Part shown: positions 24,237-31,028 of the stretch, piece by piece | Layout of the letters: each line of letters starts with the position of its first letter | Position numbering within the stretch: the stretch's first letter is position 1 | DNA from: a virus | DNA: 36,744 nt | Virus record (IMG/VR): IMGVR_UViG_3300021356_000065 | Span: 1-36,744 of that record | Direction: 5' to 3' (one strand) | Made by a program: the position numbers and the translations under genes | The notes under the pieces: model-generated | Databases searched by the model: none | The model's input: the letters and a program-made list of their open reading frames with translations, nothing else | Told to the model about the DNA's origin: nothing

Positions 24237-24602
24237 ATGGAAAAAATTATTGAACAAAAAAACAAAATCCAAGTTGCTGGCGAAGGCCACCAGCTTTTTA
24301 TTGATGAGATAGATTCACTTGCACTTGTAACAATTCAAAGTGCTCTAATGCTTTGTGGGATTAATAAAACAAATCCAAACAAAGCTTATTATCCATACAT
24401 GGAAAAGTATCATGATTATTGCAACGCCAATGATTTTTATTATTCCGATTGCCAAAATGCAATGGATTTCATGAAAAGGAAAAGATTGCTTCCAAAATTA
24501 AATGGAACATATCATGTCTACCAATTAAAAAGATTGGCCAATATTCAAAATCAATTAGGATATTTAGACAAATCTTATTCATTTGAATTTCAAACAAAAT
24601 AA
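24237..24602 (+). CDS. Early protein, 121 aa
   Basis: A soluble protein beginning MEKIIEQKNKIQVAGEGHQ, with four Cys and Asn/Lys-rich patches. No motif recognised. It is the first gene behind a strong-looking promoter and starts within a few bases of the predicted transcription start. Its first codons resemble those of the first early gene (MEKI). Confidence 0.7.
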   Translation: MEKIIEQKNKIQVAGEGHQLFIDEIDSLALVTIQSALMLCGINKTNPNKAYYPYMEKYHDYCNANDFYYSDCQNAMDFMKRKRLLPKLNGTYHVYQLKRLANIQNQLGYLDKSYSFEFQTK

Positions 24603-24607
24603 TAAAA

Positions 24608-24757
24608 ATGAATACATATATCTGCGACAAGGATTTAATCCCCTTAATTTTAGATTTAGGATGGATAATAAAAAATAATACATGGTCTAATATTCCATGT
24701 TCAATTTATAACCAATTAAAAAAAGAAAAAAACAATGGAAACAAAAATAGAAAATAA
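24608..24757 (+). CDS. Small early protein, 49 aa
   Basis: ATG 24608 to TAA 24757. The product starts MNTYICDKDLIPLILDLGW and contains NNTWSNIPCSIYNQL. It fills the gap between two genes with 5 bases upstream and a 23-base overlap with the next. The AT bias matches its neighbours. No family recognised, and it may be a short early protein. Confidence 0.5.
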   Translation: MNTYICDKDLIPLILDLGWIIKNNTWSNIPCSIYNQLKKEKNNGNKNRK

Positions 24758-25382
24758 AGAAAAAACATGCTTAGAAAAACATGAAACAACGATTCCTTTT
24801 TATGGATTTTATGAATCATATGATTCACTTGCAACTAATATAATAGAAATGGAAGTGGAACATTTAGCAGAGGAAAATAATTTAGATGAAACTGAGAAGG
24901 ATAATCTTTATCAAATATTGGAAAATAATTTAGATGAAAGTGATTATAGAAAGCAAGTCTGCCAAATGTATGTAATTGAATACATGAATATTTTGCAAAA
25001 TGAATTAGATGAGAAATTTAATTCACTTGTATTTGTGGAATTAGATTCACCTAAAGAATATAATTTTCTCAGCGATAGAATATTTTGTTCCTTAGATACA
25101 TATGATTTAATCAAATTACATAAAATAATCATGCGAGACTACGCAGATGATTTTAAAGAAATGATTAAAAAACGATTCACCTCTTATGATGGATTTTTTT
25201 CTTTTTATCCAAATGATTTAGAAAAATGGCCTGCTAATGTATGGGAATGGGATTATAACCAAATTGGAACAATGTTTGAATTATTCAACTACCATGATGT
25301 TTTTGATTATTTTCATGAAATAATTCAAGATTGCATTTGGCAAAATGATAAGCCAATCATGGAAATCTTAAATAAATCATAA
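24735..25382 (+). CDS. Early acidic protein, 215 aa
   Basis: A very acidic, mostly helical protein (long E/D/N-rich segments at 40-85, FEMIKKRFTSYDGFF-like centre, WPANVWEWDYNQIG near 165-180). Acidic early proteins can mimic DNA, but I have no direct support for this. Not recognised. Start context AAAAAACAATGG, no Shine-Dalgarno site. A terminator follows. Confidence 0.7.
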   Translation: METKIENKEKTCLEKHETTIPFYGFYESYDSLATNIIEMEVEHLAEENNLDETEKDNLYQILENNLDESDYRKQVCQMYVIEYMNILQNELDEKFNSLVFVELDSPKEYNFLSDRIFCSLDTYDLIKLHKIIMRDYADDFKEMIKKRFTSYDGFFSFYPNDLEKWPANVWEWDYNQIGTMFELFNYHDVFDYFHEIIQDCIWQNDKPIMEILNKS

Positions 25383-25391
25383 AGATTTATC

Positions 25392-25422
25392 GAGGCCTTT
25401 TTTAATCTTTACTAAAGGCCTT
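25392..25422 (+). terminator. Bidirectional GGCC hairpin terminator
   Basis: AGGCCTTT and AAAGGCCT form an 8-bp stem around a 13-base loop, followed by a T/A-rich tail. It belongs to the group of AAGGCC-armed hairpins at 22910 and 23532. Confidence 0.55.
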
Positions 25423-25460
25423 TATTAAATTTTTATAAATTAAATTAAATTAAAAACATT

Positions 25461-25688
25461 ATGAAAAATAAATCTATAAATAAATCTTATTCCACTTATT
25501 TTAGCACTTTAAAAATAGGTGAAAAATTCCATCAAAATGGATATTCTTATGTAAAGAAAAGCAATAAAAAGGCCATGAATTTAAATCCACTTTACAATTT
25601 TCGTTTGTGGAATTTTGAAAAAAATGAAATAATAAATGTAGTGGCCAATAGTATGGCTAATGCAATAAGCAAATTAATTAAAAAATAA
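25461..25688 (+). CDS. Small basic early protein, 75 aa
   Basis: A Lys/Asn-rich protein (MKNKSINKSYSTYFSTLKIG...VANSMANAISKLIKK). Not recognised. The leader ATTAAATTAAAAACATTATG is shared with the following gene's leader, and no Shine-Dalgarno site is present. Confidence 0.6.
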   Translation: MKNKSINKSYSTYFSTLKIGEKFHQNGYSYVKKSNKKAMNLNPLYNFRLWNFEKNEIINVVANSMANAISKLIKK

Positions 25689-25708
25689 AATATTAAATTA
25701 AAAACATC

Positions 25709-25984
25709 ATGAATATTACAAAAAAAATATTAGACGAACAAGTAAGGCACTTGAATAATCAAACAAATAATCCAATCGAAGCAATCACCTATGATTCAAA
25801 AACCAAAATTGGAACATGGAACAAAGGATGTTATTGTTTAGATGGGGCTTATGGGGGATATCAATTATCGCAAGTATATAATGAAAGCGGTGCCATGAAA
25901 CAAATCACAGATGGCTATGTTTCAAAAAGGGAATTATACGAAGCAATCAAATACATTAGATTAGGAATCCAAATAGCTAAATAA
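25709..25984 (+). CDS. Conserved phage hypothetical protein (DGAYGGY type), 91 aa
   Basis: The central CLDGAYGGYQLSQVYNESGAM and later VSKRELYEAIKYIRLG match a recurring uncharacterised small protein of tailed phages (DGAYGGY.L.....GG......KRELY). Helical at both ends. Function unknown. Leader without Shine-Dalgarno site, resembling the preceding gene's. Confidence 0.75.
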   Translation: MNITKKILDEQVRHLNNQTNNPIEAITYDSKTKIGTWNKGCYCLDGAYGGYQLSQVYNESGAMKQITDGYVSKRELYEAIKYIRLGIQIAK

Positions 25985-26004
25985 TTTTAATCCAAGGAAT
26001 AATT

Positions 26005-26028
26005 GACTGCTCGACTGCTCGACTGCTC
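26005..26028. repeat. Three tandem 8-bp GACTGCTC units
   Basis: GACTGCTC is repeated three times head to tail without spacers. It lies just after the stop of the 91-residue gene. Confidence 0.85.
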
Positions 26029-26033
26029 AAAAG

Positions 26034-26071
26034 GCCAGCATGGTTTCCGGGATTTTCCCCCGGAAGCTGGC
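26034..26071. repeat. GC-rich two-part hairpin
   Basis: GCCAGC pairs with GCTGGC as outer stem. After a 5-base bulge (ATGGT), TTCCGGG pairs with CCCGGAA around ATTTTCC. The 13 pairs are unusually GC-rich for this area. There is no T-run after it, so it is not a typical terminator. Confidence 0.7.
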
Positions 26072-26079
26072 ACCCTGAC

Positions 26080-26116
26080 GGCCACAACTAGGGAACAAAG
26101 GCCACAACGGCCACAA
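26080..26116. repeat. Three GGCCACAA boxes (iteron-like)
   Basis: GGCCACAA occurs at 26080, 26100 and 26109 in the same orientation. The spacing (20, then 9 bases) is irregular. They may be initiator sites or GGCC-type methyltransferase targets. Confidence 0.55.
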
Positions 26117-26143
26117 TCAAAAGGCCGCTCGCTGCTTTTCTTG

Positions 26144-26185
26144 AAAAGCTAATTTATTTTATCCTAAAAGCTAATTTATTTTATC
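26144..26185. repeat. Two perfect 20-bp direct repeats
   Basis: AAAAGCTAATTTATTTTATC occurs at 26144-26163 and 26166-26185, a 22-base period. Both contain AGCTAA, like the repeats upstream of 24202, and are highly AT-rich. Confidence 0.85.
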
Positions 26186-26209
26186 TAATAAAAAAAGCTA
26201 AATTAACTA

Positions 26210-26238
26210 TTGACATGCGAAAAGCTAAATAATATTTT
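26210..26238 (+). promoter_or_regulatory. Promoter TTGACA-N17-TATTTT for methyltransferase
   Basis: TTGACA (26210-26215) and TATTTT (26233-26238) are 17 bases apart. Transcription would start about 26244-26246, at the ATG. A further AGCTAA lies inside the spacer (26223), where a bound protein could repress. Confidence 0.6.
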
Positions 26239-26245
26239 TTAAATC

Positions 26246-27127
26246 ATGAACAAAAAACTTAATAATGTACTATCCCTATTCGATGGAATGTCATGTGGCC
26301 AGCTGGCCCTCAAAAGAGCAAACATCGACTACGAAAATTACTATGCTAGTGAAATCAAGCCAATTGCTATAAAAGTAACAAAAGCTAATTTCCCTAATAC
26401 AATCCATGTTGGAGATGTCACAAAGCTAAATGCTAGTGATTTTCCAAAGATTGATTTACTTATAGGTGGCAGCCCTTGCCAAGATTTTAGTATTCTAAAT
26501 AAAGATAGAAAAGGCCTTGAAGGTTCTCGCAGTTCTTTGTTTTACGAATACCTAAGATTGCTAAAAGAACTAAAGCCTAAATATTTCTTACTTGAAAATG
26601 TAAGAATGAAAAAATCATGTGAAGAAGAATTAAATGAATATCTTGGAGTCAAAGGTATTCACATTAATTCTAATCTAGTTTCATATCAAAATAGATATCG
26701 AATCTATTGGACTAATATTCCTAATGTAGCTGCACCTATTGATAGAAATGTAAACTTTCAAGATTTCAAAGAAAGGAATCATGAGATAGCTAAAACCTAT
26801 AAACTTAATCCAACACCTTCAAGAATTAAAATGTGGAGCAATGGAGAAGGTAACAAGGCGAACTCAATAAAAGCATGTAACAATATCACTAATGCAGCAA
26901 AAATTGGTTGCATCACAAGAAAACAAGATAGAAGCCCAAATAGTGGCCTAATAGAATGTGAAGATTTTTGTAGATATTTAACAAGGGAAGAATTAGAGAA
27001 AGGTCAAACAGTTCCTATTGGATACACCTCAAGTGTCTCATATAACCAAGCTCAAGATTTATTAGGTGATGGTTGGACTGTTGAGGTGATTGCACATATA
27101 TTTAATTATATTAACCAAGATAGTTAA
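26246..27127 (+). CDS. DNA (cytosine-5) methyltransferase, 293 aa
   Basis: Transfers a methyl group from S-adenosylmethionine to cytosine C5. All main motifs are present in order: LSLFDGMSCGQLAL (I, 9-22), GGSPCQDFS (IV, 74-82, catalytic Cys78), ENV (VI, 117-119), QNRYRIYW (VIII, 148-155), RYLTREELEKGQ (IX-like, 243-254) and DLLGDGWTVEVIAHIF (X, 271-286). IGGSPCQDFSIL...RKGLEG resembles the Dnmt3-like branch seen in some phages. The target region (160-240) is short. No partner restriction enzyme is seen, so protection of phage DNA from host restriction is the likely role. The promoter's AGCTAA boxes include possible AGCT sites. Confidence 0.9.
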   Translation: MNKKLNNVLSLFDGMSCGQLALKRANIDYENYYASEIKPIAIKVTKANFPNTIHVGDVTKLNASDFPKIDLLIGGSPCQDFSILNKDRKGLEGSRSSLFYEYLRLLKELKPKYFLLENVRMKKSCEEELNEYLGVKGIHINSNLVSYQNRYRIYWTNIPNVAAPIDRNVNFQDFKERNHEIAKTYKLNPTPSRIKMWSNGEGNKANSIKACNNITNAAKIGCITRKQDRSPNSGLIECEDFCRYLTREELEKGQTVPIGYTSSVSYNQAQDLLGDGWTVEVIAHIFNYINQDS

Positions 27128-27221
27128 ATGCACATCGAAACAAACCAGAAGCTGACTCTTTTTATGATTCCTTCTTTGTTATCTTAAACGAATTTTTAAC
27201 CAATTATACTCATAATAAATT

Positions 27222-27563
27222 ATGTGTCAAGAACAAAATGAAACAAGACAAGCCGCCGAAATCGAGAGAGAGTTCTACGATTTAGATGGCAACGAATGCT
27301 TTGCAGTAATAACTGTGGAAAGTGATGTGCATCAAGAACATAGTGTAGAGCATTTTGAATATTGGGGTTCAACCATATCAAGAAACGAAAGTGAATTAAT
27401 CGTAGAAAACCAAGAAATCACATGCTGTGATGTATATTGGGGTGACGATGAAAACAAAGTTTTTGAAGGTATTGAGGCCGAAAAACTTATAAATAATTTC
27501 TTTACAAGTGAAGAAAGAGATTCTATGCTCATGGAAGCTCAAGAAAAAATTGAAATAAATTAA
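27222..27563 (+). CDS. Small acidic protein, 113 aa
   Basis: An acidic protein (about 30% D/E) beginning MCQEQNETRQAAEIEREFYDL, with a beta-rich middle ending in CCDVYWGDDENKV and a helical C-terminus. Not recognised. A TATACT box 12 bases before the ATG (27205-27210) could be a -10, but its -35 is poor. It lies 95 bases after the methyltransferase gene. Confidence 0.65.
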   Translation: MCQEQNETRQAAEIEREFYDLDGNECFAVITVESDVHQEHSVEHFEYWGSTISRNESELIVENQEITCCDVYWGDDENKVFEGIEAEKLINNFFTSEERDSMLMEAQEKIEIN

Positions 27564-27564
27564 A

Positions 27565-27963
27565 ATGAATATATTAACACATAACCAAAAACACATAAAC
27601 ATATGTGGCACTTGCTTTAAAGGCAATCTAGTTTGCAGCTATAAAACGCTTGTTAGACTATTCGGAGAACCAACCAGGGGAGATGAATATAAAACTGATG
27701 CTGAATGGCATTTAGAGATTCATGACCCACAAAGTGGTGATGTCGAAACTGTAACGATTTACAATTGGAAAAATGGTAAATCTTATCTAGGCGAAATACT
27801 TGGCAGAGATGTCAAAGATATTAATGATTGGCACATAGGCGGCCGCTCTCAAGAAGCTCTAAGGATAATCGAGGTTGTAAAAGCTGCAAGGCTGGCCTTA
27901 CATGGATTCGATGAGTTCTTTTCACCTTTACCTTATTTTGAAAGTGAGGTGATAGATGTTTGA
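27565..27963 (+). CDS. Conserved phage hypothetical protein (FGEPTRGDEYKTDAEW type), 132 aa
   Basis: LVRLFGEPTRGDEYKTDAEWHLEI, then TIYNWKNGKSYLGE and DINDWHIGGRS, match a widespread phage protein family of unknown function. No signal or membrane helix. The downstream gene overlaps by 8 bases. Confidence 0.75.
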   Translation: MNILTHNQKHINICGTCFKGNLVCSYKTLVRLFGEPTRGDEYKTDAEWHLEIHDPQSGDVETVTIYNWKNGKSYLGEILGRDVKDINDWHIGGRSQEALRIIEVVKAARLALHGFDEFFSPLPYFESEVIDV

Positions 27964-28162
27964 GGATTCAATCAAGCTGCAAGCTAGGAAAGTTGGCCTA
28001 AATAATGGCGAATACACAATGGTCATGAGTGGTATGAATGACCATTTTACAAATAAAAAATATGTCACAAGATGGGAGGAGTTAGTACACTTATCTAATC
28101 AAGGTGATATTAGTTTACAAGATGCTTTAGTAACAGTTTTAAAAATGGAGGACAATAATTAA
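27956..28162 (+). CDS. Small protein, 68 aa
   Basis: A helical soluble protein (MFEDSIKLQARKVGLNNG...VTVLKMEDNN). A good Shine-Dalgarno (GAGGTG about 4 bases upstream) contrasts with the early genes. Not recognised. Confidence 0.65.
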   Translation: MFEDSIKLQARKVGLNNGEYTMVMSGMNDHFTNKKYVTRWEELVHLSNQGDISLQDALVTVLKMEDNN

Positions 28163-28164
28163 CC

Positions 28165-28251
28165 ATGGACTTTATAAACTTTATGATAAATGCTGCACTT
28201 GTCATTATTTTTGTGGCGATGAATGTAGCAAAAAATATTCCATCATTATGA
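28165..28251 (+). CDS. Membrane microprotein, 28 aa
   Basis: ATG 28165 to TGA 28251. The product is essentially one hydrophobic helix (MDFINFMINAALVIIFVAMN and then VAKNIPSL). A GGAGG lies upstream at about 14 bases. The TGA overlaps the next ATG in an ATGA junction, so the two are probably coupled. Possible small membrane effector; its short length makes it uncertain. Confidence 0.5.
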   Translation: MDFINFMINAALVIIFVAMNVAKNIPSL

Positions 28252-28631
28252 ATAACAATACTAAAAAATCAAATAGCGTAGATTTTCACATCTACCCCAA
28301 GGGGCCAGCTGATTCCATGGGACAAGAGGAAATCGTTCTTGTAAGAACTGATTTTGGTAATATTGAAAATAAATATGTAGGGGATTTAATACAAGGGGAT
28401 TACTACACTCCCAGGATTCCGGCACCCTTTCCTCCAAGGAATGGTGACGATATATTAAAATTCATCGCTGCCCATAAATTATCATTTAATTATGTTAAAG
28501 ATGAAAATGGTTCTACTCTTTTAGTTGAGGTTATAAAAGATGGTTTAATACAATCACAAGTATCTCATGGAGATGAATCCACTTGCATCAGGGAAGCTAT
28601 TGAACCCTTGATGGATTGGGAGGAATTGTAA
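28248..28631 (+). CDS. Hypothetical protein, 127 aa
   Basis: An acidic, beta-rich protein (VDFHIYPKGPADSMGQEEIV; IPAPFPPRNGDDILKF). Pro-rich turn at about 60-72. Not recognised. Its start is coupled to the microprotein (ATGA) and its end to the next gene (TAATG). Confidence 0.65.
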   Translation: MNNNTKKSNSVDFHIYPKGPADSMGQEEIVLVRTDFGNIENKYVGDLIQGDYYTPRIPAPFPPRNGDDILKFIAAHKLSFNYVKDENGSTLLVEVIKDGLIQSQVSHGDESTCIREAIEPLMDWEEL

Positions 28632-28813
28632 TGCCAAAAGATACAACGCAGCCCAAAACGCAGCCCAAGCAAGTTCTTACTGAATTTGAGGTCATCGAAA
28701 GATATGTGGTAAAAGCTAAAACATTAGATGAAGCATATGACATGGTAGACAACAATGATTTTCAGTATGAAGGAATAGATAAATATAACCTAACCATAAA
28801 CCCCAATTTTTAA
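28631..28813 (+). CDS. Small protein, 60 aa
   Basis: I choose ATG 28631 (MPKDTTQPKTQPKQVLTEF), with GGGAGG about 8 bases before, over the upstream ATG at 28616. The C-terminal 40 residues (FEVIERYVVKAKTLDEAYDMV) look like a small alpha-beta domain with amphipathic helix. Function unknown. Confidence 0.65.
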   Translation: MPKDTTQPKTQPKQVLTEFEVIERYVVKAKTLDEAYDMVDNNDFQYEGIDKYNLTINPNF

Positions 28814-29016
28814 TGGCCTTTATTGATGAATCCACAACAAGCGATGTATCGCACTCTTCACAAACGATTGAAAAGTTTGAGGAGGTATTCGAGAGAGTAC
28901 AAGCTAATAGAAAGAAAATGAAAGAAGGCAGAGATGCTGTAATGACCTTTAGGCTGCTAGGCCTACTAAAAGATGAAGGTTGTGGCGAATTAAGAAAGTG
29001 GGATAAAATACCATAA
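28813..29016 (+). CDS. Small helical protein, 67 aa
   Basis: A charged helical protein with a probable coiled-coil (about 20-45). TAATG junction with the preceding gene. A hairpin with a T-run follows. Not recognised. Confidence 0.6.
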   Translation: MAFIDESTTSDVSHSSQTIEKFEEVFERVQANRKKMKEGRDAVMTFRLLGLLKDEGCGELRKWDKIP

Positions 29017-29043
29017 TACACTAATTCGTGTTTTTCATTTGAC

Positions 29044-29082
29044 AAGTTTCACATGTCTATAGAAGATGTGTGAAACTTTTTT
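29044..29082 (+). terminator. Terminator/attenuator abutting the exonuclease start
   Basis: AAGTTTCACA (29044-29053) pairs with TGTGAAACTT (29069-29078). Further pairs extend the stem to about 15, with two wobble pairs and a five-base loop. TTTTTT (29077-29082) then runs straight into the ATG of the exonuclease. The gene would be read only by read-through or by a leaderless transcript. TTGACA lies at 29039. Confidence 0.75.
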
Positions 29083-29841
29083 ATGGCACATTTCTACACT
29101 TCTTCCAAAGACCCTAAATTCTTACCCCACATCGAAACGGCACCACAAGCTAGAAAACATGGAAGAGCTTGGCCATCAGTAACAACAGTTCTAGGAATAG
29201 TTAAAGACGATTTTTTAGATAACATTTATACTTTAAGGGAAATAACAAGATTGGCTAGAGAGAACCCTAGCTTGAATTACATGACCTTGAAGGAAATGAC
29301 ATATGGATTCCGGGAGCACCCATTTACGGGCGAAATGATTCCAAGCAGCGAGTTTGGAACGGCCGTCCACAAAAGGATAGAAGAATTATTATTAGATGGT
29401 GACGATGGTGCTCACCCTTATGACGATTGGGCAAAACCTTTTATTTCATGGGTAGAAGAAAACGATGTCGATGTAGTTGATTGTGAATATATTGTTTCGG
29501 ATTCTAGATTTAAAATCGCTGGTAGTATTGATTTTATTGGCCTAGATAAAAACAAGAAAGTTTTCATGGCTGATTACAAGTGTAGGAGCTGCGATGGTAA
29601 AGGAAAGTTCTATGGAAAAGATTGTAAACAATTAGCAATTGAAAGTGTCATGCTTGCAAAAAAGCTAGAGCTAAATTATTTCCCTGAGATTCGTTCTGTT
29701 TGCATTTGTACAAACACAGCAGAACACTACCATAGGGTATGGACTCAAGAAGAGTTTGATTATTATTTACAAGGTGCTAAACTAGCGGCCAAGATTTATT
29801 GGCAAGAAAGAATATTAAAACCCAAGAAGAAAAAGAAATAA
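29083..29841 (+). CDS. PD-(D/E)XK exonuclease (RecB/Cas4-like), 252 aa
   Basis: Motifs in order: GTAVHKRIEE (92-101), IAGSIDFIG (145-153, metal ligand D150), MADYK (162-166, catalytic D164 and K166), then QLAIES (183-188). This is the PD-(D/E)XK exonuclease arrangement of phage nucleases that resect ends for recombination, and the ERF protein downstream is the natural partner. The C-terminus is Lys-rich (KKKKK). No Shine-Dalgarno site is possible because of the adjoining hairpin. Polarity cannot be told. Confidence 0.8.
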   Translation: MAHFYTSSKDPKFLPHIETAPQARKHGRAWPSVTTVLGIVKDDFLDNIYTLREITRLARENPSLNYMTLKEMTYGFREHPFTGEMIPSSEFGTAVHKRIEELLLDGDDGAHPYDDWAKPFISWVEENDVDVVDCEYIVSDSRFKIAGSIDFIGLDKNKKVFMADYKCRSCDGKGKFYGKDCKQLAIESVMLAKKLELNYFPEIRSVCICTNTAEHYHRVWTQEEFDYYLQGAKLAAKIYWQERILKPKKKKK

Positions 29842-29842
29842 C

Positions 29843-30115
29843 ATGGCTAAATATGATTCAGCAGATATAACAAGAAGAAGCTCAGTAAATATACAAGCTA
29901 AATTAGATTTTGGTTTCGATGAAGAGCTCACAGATGGAGAATGGCACTCATTAAGAGCTATACTTGAATCCCAGTTTTTAAAACAAGATTATGAGCCTTA
30001 CTTTCGATATATAAAGCATTACTTAGTAGAGCTTAAGAGAGGTAAAAGCACAAGGGAACTCATGGCCAATAGCCATAAAGTATTCAAGGAGATAAGAGAT
30101 GGAATACTGCAATGA
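29843..30115 (+). CDS. Hypothetical protein in recombination module, 90 aa
   Basis: A helical, charged protein (FGFDEELTDGEWHSLRAILES...RELMANSHKVFKEI). It starts one base after the exonuclease and overlaps the next nuclease gene by 17 bases. Not recognised. Confidence 0.65.
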   Translation: MAKYDSADITRRSSVNIQAKLDFGFDEELTDGEWHSLRAILESQFLKQDYEPYFRYIKHYLVELKRGKSTRELMANSHKVFKEIRDGILQ

Positions 30116-30446
30116 TTTTAAATATGACCTAGAGGTGGGTCAAGTTGCCGAAAAAGAGGTTGGCGAAATGCTCAAAGGTAAAAAGGTTGAGGTGAAGAAA
30201 GACCTCAAGGCCAAAGAAACTGGCAATATATTTATTGAATACCATTCAAGGGGTAAGCCAAGCGGCATAGCCAAAACACAATCAGATTTTTATTGTTTTG
30301 TGGTAGAGGATTTAGTTGTGTTTTACCCAACCGAAAAACTTAAAGAACTAGTTAGGCCTATGATAGGAACATCAAGAGATGTTCTTGGAGGTGACAATAA
30401 TACAAGTAAAGGAATATTATTCCCATTAAAAAAACTAATACCATAA
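30099..30446 (+). CDS. Putative PD-(D/E)XK nuclease-like protein, 115 aa
   Basis: KVEVKKDL (29-36) provides an E-x-K like motif, and GNIFIEYHSRGKPSGI (42-57) is a conserved segment of a phage endonuclease-like family (GNifvEy.srGkpSGi..t.aDyy.f). Such small proteins have a restriction-endonuclease-like fold. A good ribosome site (AAGGAG, 7 bases) precedes ATG. Possible Holliday-junction or structure-specific nuclease; not proven. Confidence 0.6.
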   Translation: MEYCNDFKYDLEVGQVAEKEVGEMLKGKKVEVKKDLKAKETGNIFIEYHSRGKPSGIAKTQSDFYCFVVEDLVVFYPTEKLKELVRPMIGTSRDVLGGDNNTSKGILFPLKKLIP

Positions 30447-30634
30447 TGGCTTGGAGATACGAAATAATATATAAGCATAGTGACATGCACCCGGATTACA
30501 CTGGGTATACTATCAAGTGGGGGAATGATAAGAAATCTGTTTTACAAACATTTTTAAAAAAGAAACCATATATCAAAGTAATAGAAATAAATGAACTATC
30601 TACCTCAGAACAAGCTGCAAAAATGGAGGATTGA
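30446..30634 (+). CDS. Small protein, 62 aa
   Basis: The product starts MAWRYEIIYKHSDMHPDYT and ends in EINELSTSEQAAKMED; about one fifth aromatic or basic. TAATG junction upstream and a 44-base overlap with the endonuclease VII-like gene. Not recognised. Confidence 0.6.
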   Translation: MAWRYEIIYKHSDMHPDYTGYTIKWGNDKKSVLQTFLKKKPYIKVIEINELSTSEQAAKMED

Positions 30635-31028
30635 AAATGAACCCCAAGTTTGCCCTTTACTTAATTACAAGGCCAAGTCCTGGGTTGTAGACCATTGCCA
30701 CACTAATGGCCAAGTTAGAGGTGTTGTATCCTACGATGGCAATATGTTTCTAGGTAAGATAGAAAATGCTTTCAAGAGGTGCTCAAAGGAAGCGGCCAAA
30801 TCAGAACTATCGCATGTTCTTAGAAATATAGCTGATTACCTAGACAAAGAAGATACAAAATTAATACACCCAGTTGGCTTTAGACAACTTTACAAAAGAT
30901 TTAATTCGCTAAATAAAGATATTCAACTTGACATACTATTCAAATTAGGTGGTAATAGGGACGAAATCGCTAAGTGTGAAAACACAAAGCAGCGAACTGA
31001 AATATATAAAAAGTTAATAAAAAAATAA
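30591..31028 (+). CDS. Endonuclease VII-like His-Me nuclease, 145 aa
   Basis: VCPLLNYKAKSWVVDHCHTNGQVRGVVSYDGNMFLGKIENAFKR is split into the catalytic DHCH..G.VRGV (34-45, H35 key) and N.F.GKIENAFKR (51-63), typical of phage recombination endonuclease VII, which cuts branched DNA. As in other short phage versions, the four zinc Cys of T4 are absent (only C21 precedes the motif). The C-terminal half is helical. No Shine-Dalgarno site is apparent. Confidence 0.8.
   Translation: MNYLPQNKLQKWRIENEPQVCPLLNYKAKSWVVDHCHTNGQVRGVVSYDGNMFLGKIENAFKRCSKEAAKSELSHVLRNIADYLDKEDTKLIHPVGFRQLYKRFNSLNKDIQLDILFKLGGNRDEIAKCENTKQRTEIYKKLIKK

Larger units (their letters stand above)
25985..26245. other. Repeat- and hairpin-rich non-coding region, origin candidate
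   Basis: These 261 bases hold no credible gene. From left to right: three tandem GACTGCTC units, a GC-rich hairpin (26034-26071), three GGCCACAA boxes, a GCTTTTC/GAAAAGC hairpin (26133-26148), two identical 20-base AT-rich repeats, a further AGCTAA, and a TTGACA promoter for the methyltransferase. Iterons next to an AT-rich repeat resemble replication origins; regulation is the alternative. Confidence 0.55.

Noticed and set aside
26005-26028. Tandem 8-bp units as possible CRISPR
   Set aside because: There are no spacers and units are only eight bases; no cas genes are present.
26034-26071. GC-rich hairpin as rho-independent terminator
   Set aside because: There is no T-run on either side, so it is listed as a structural repeat instead.
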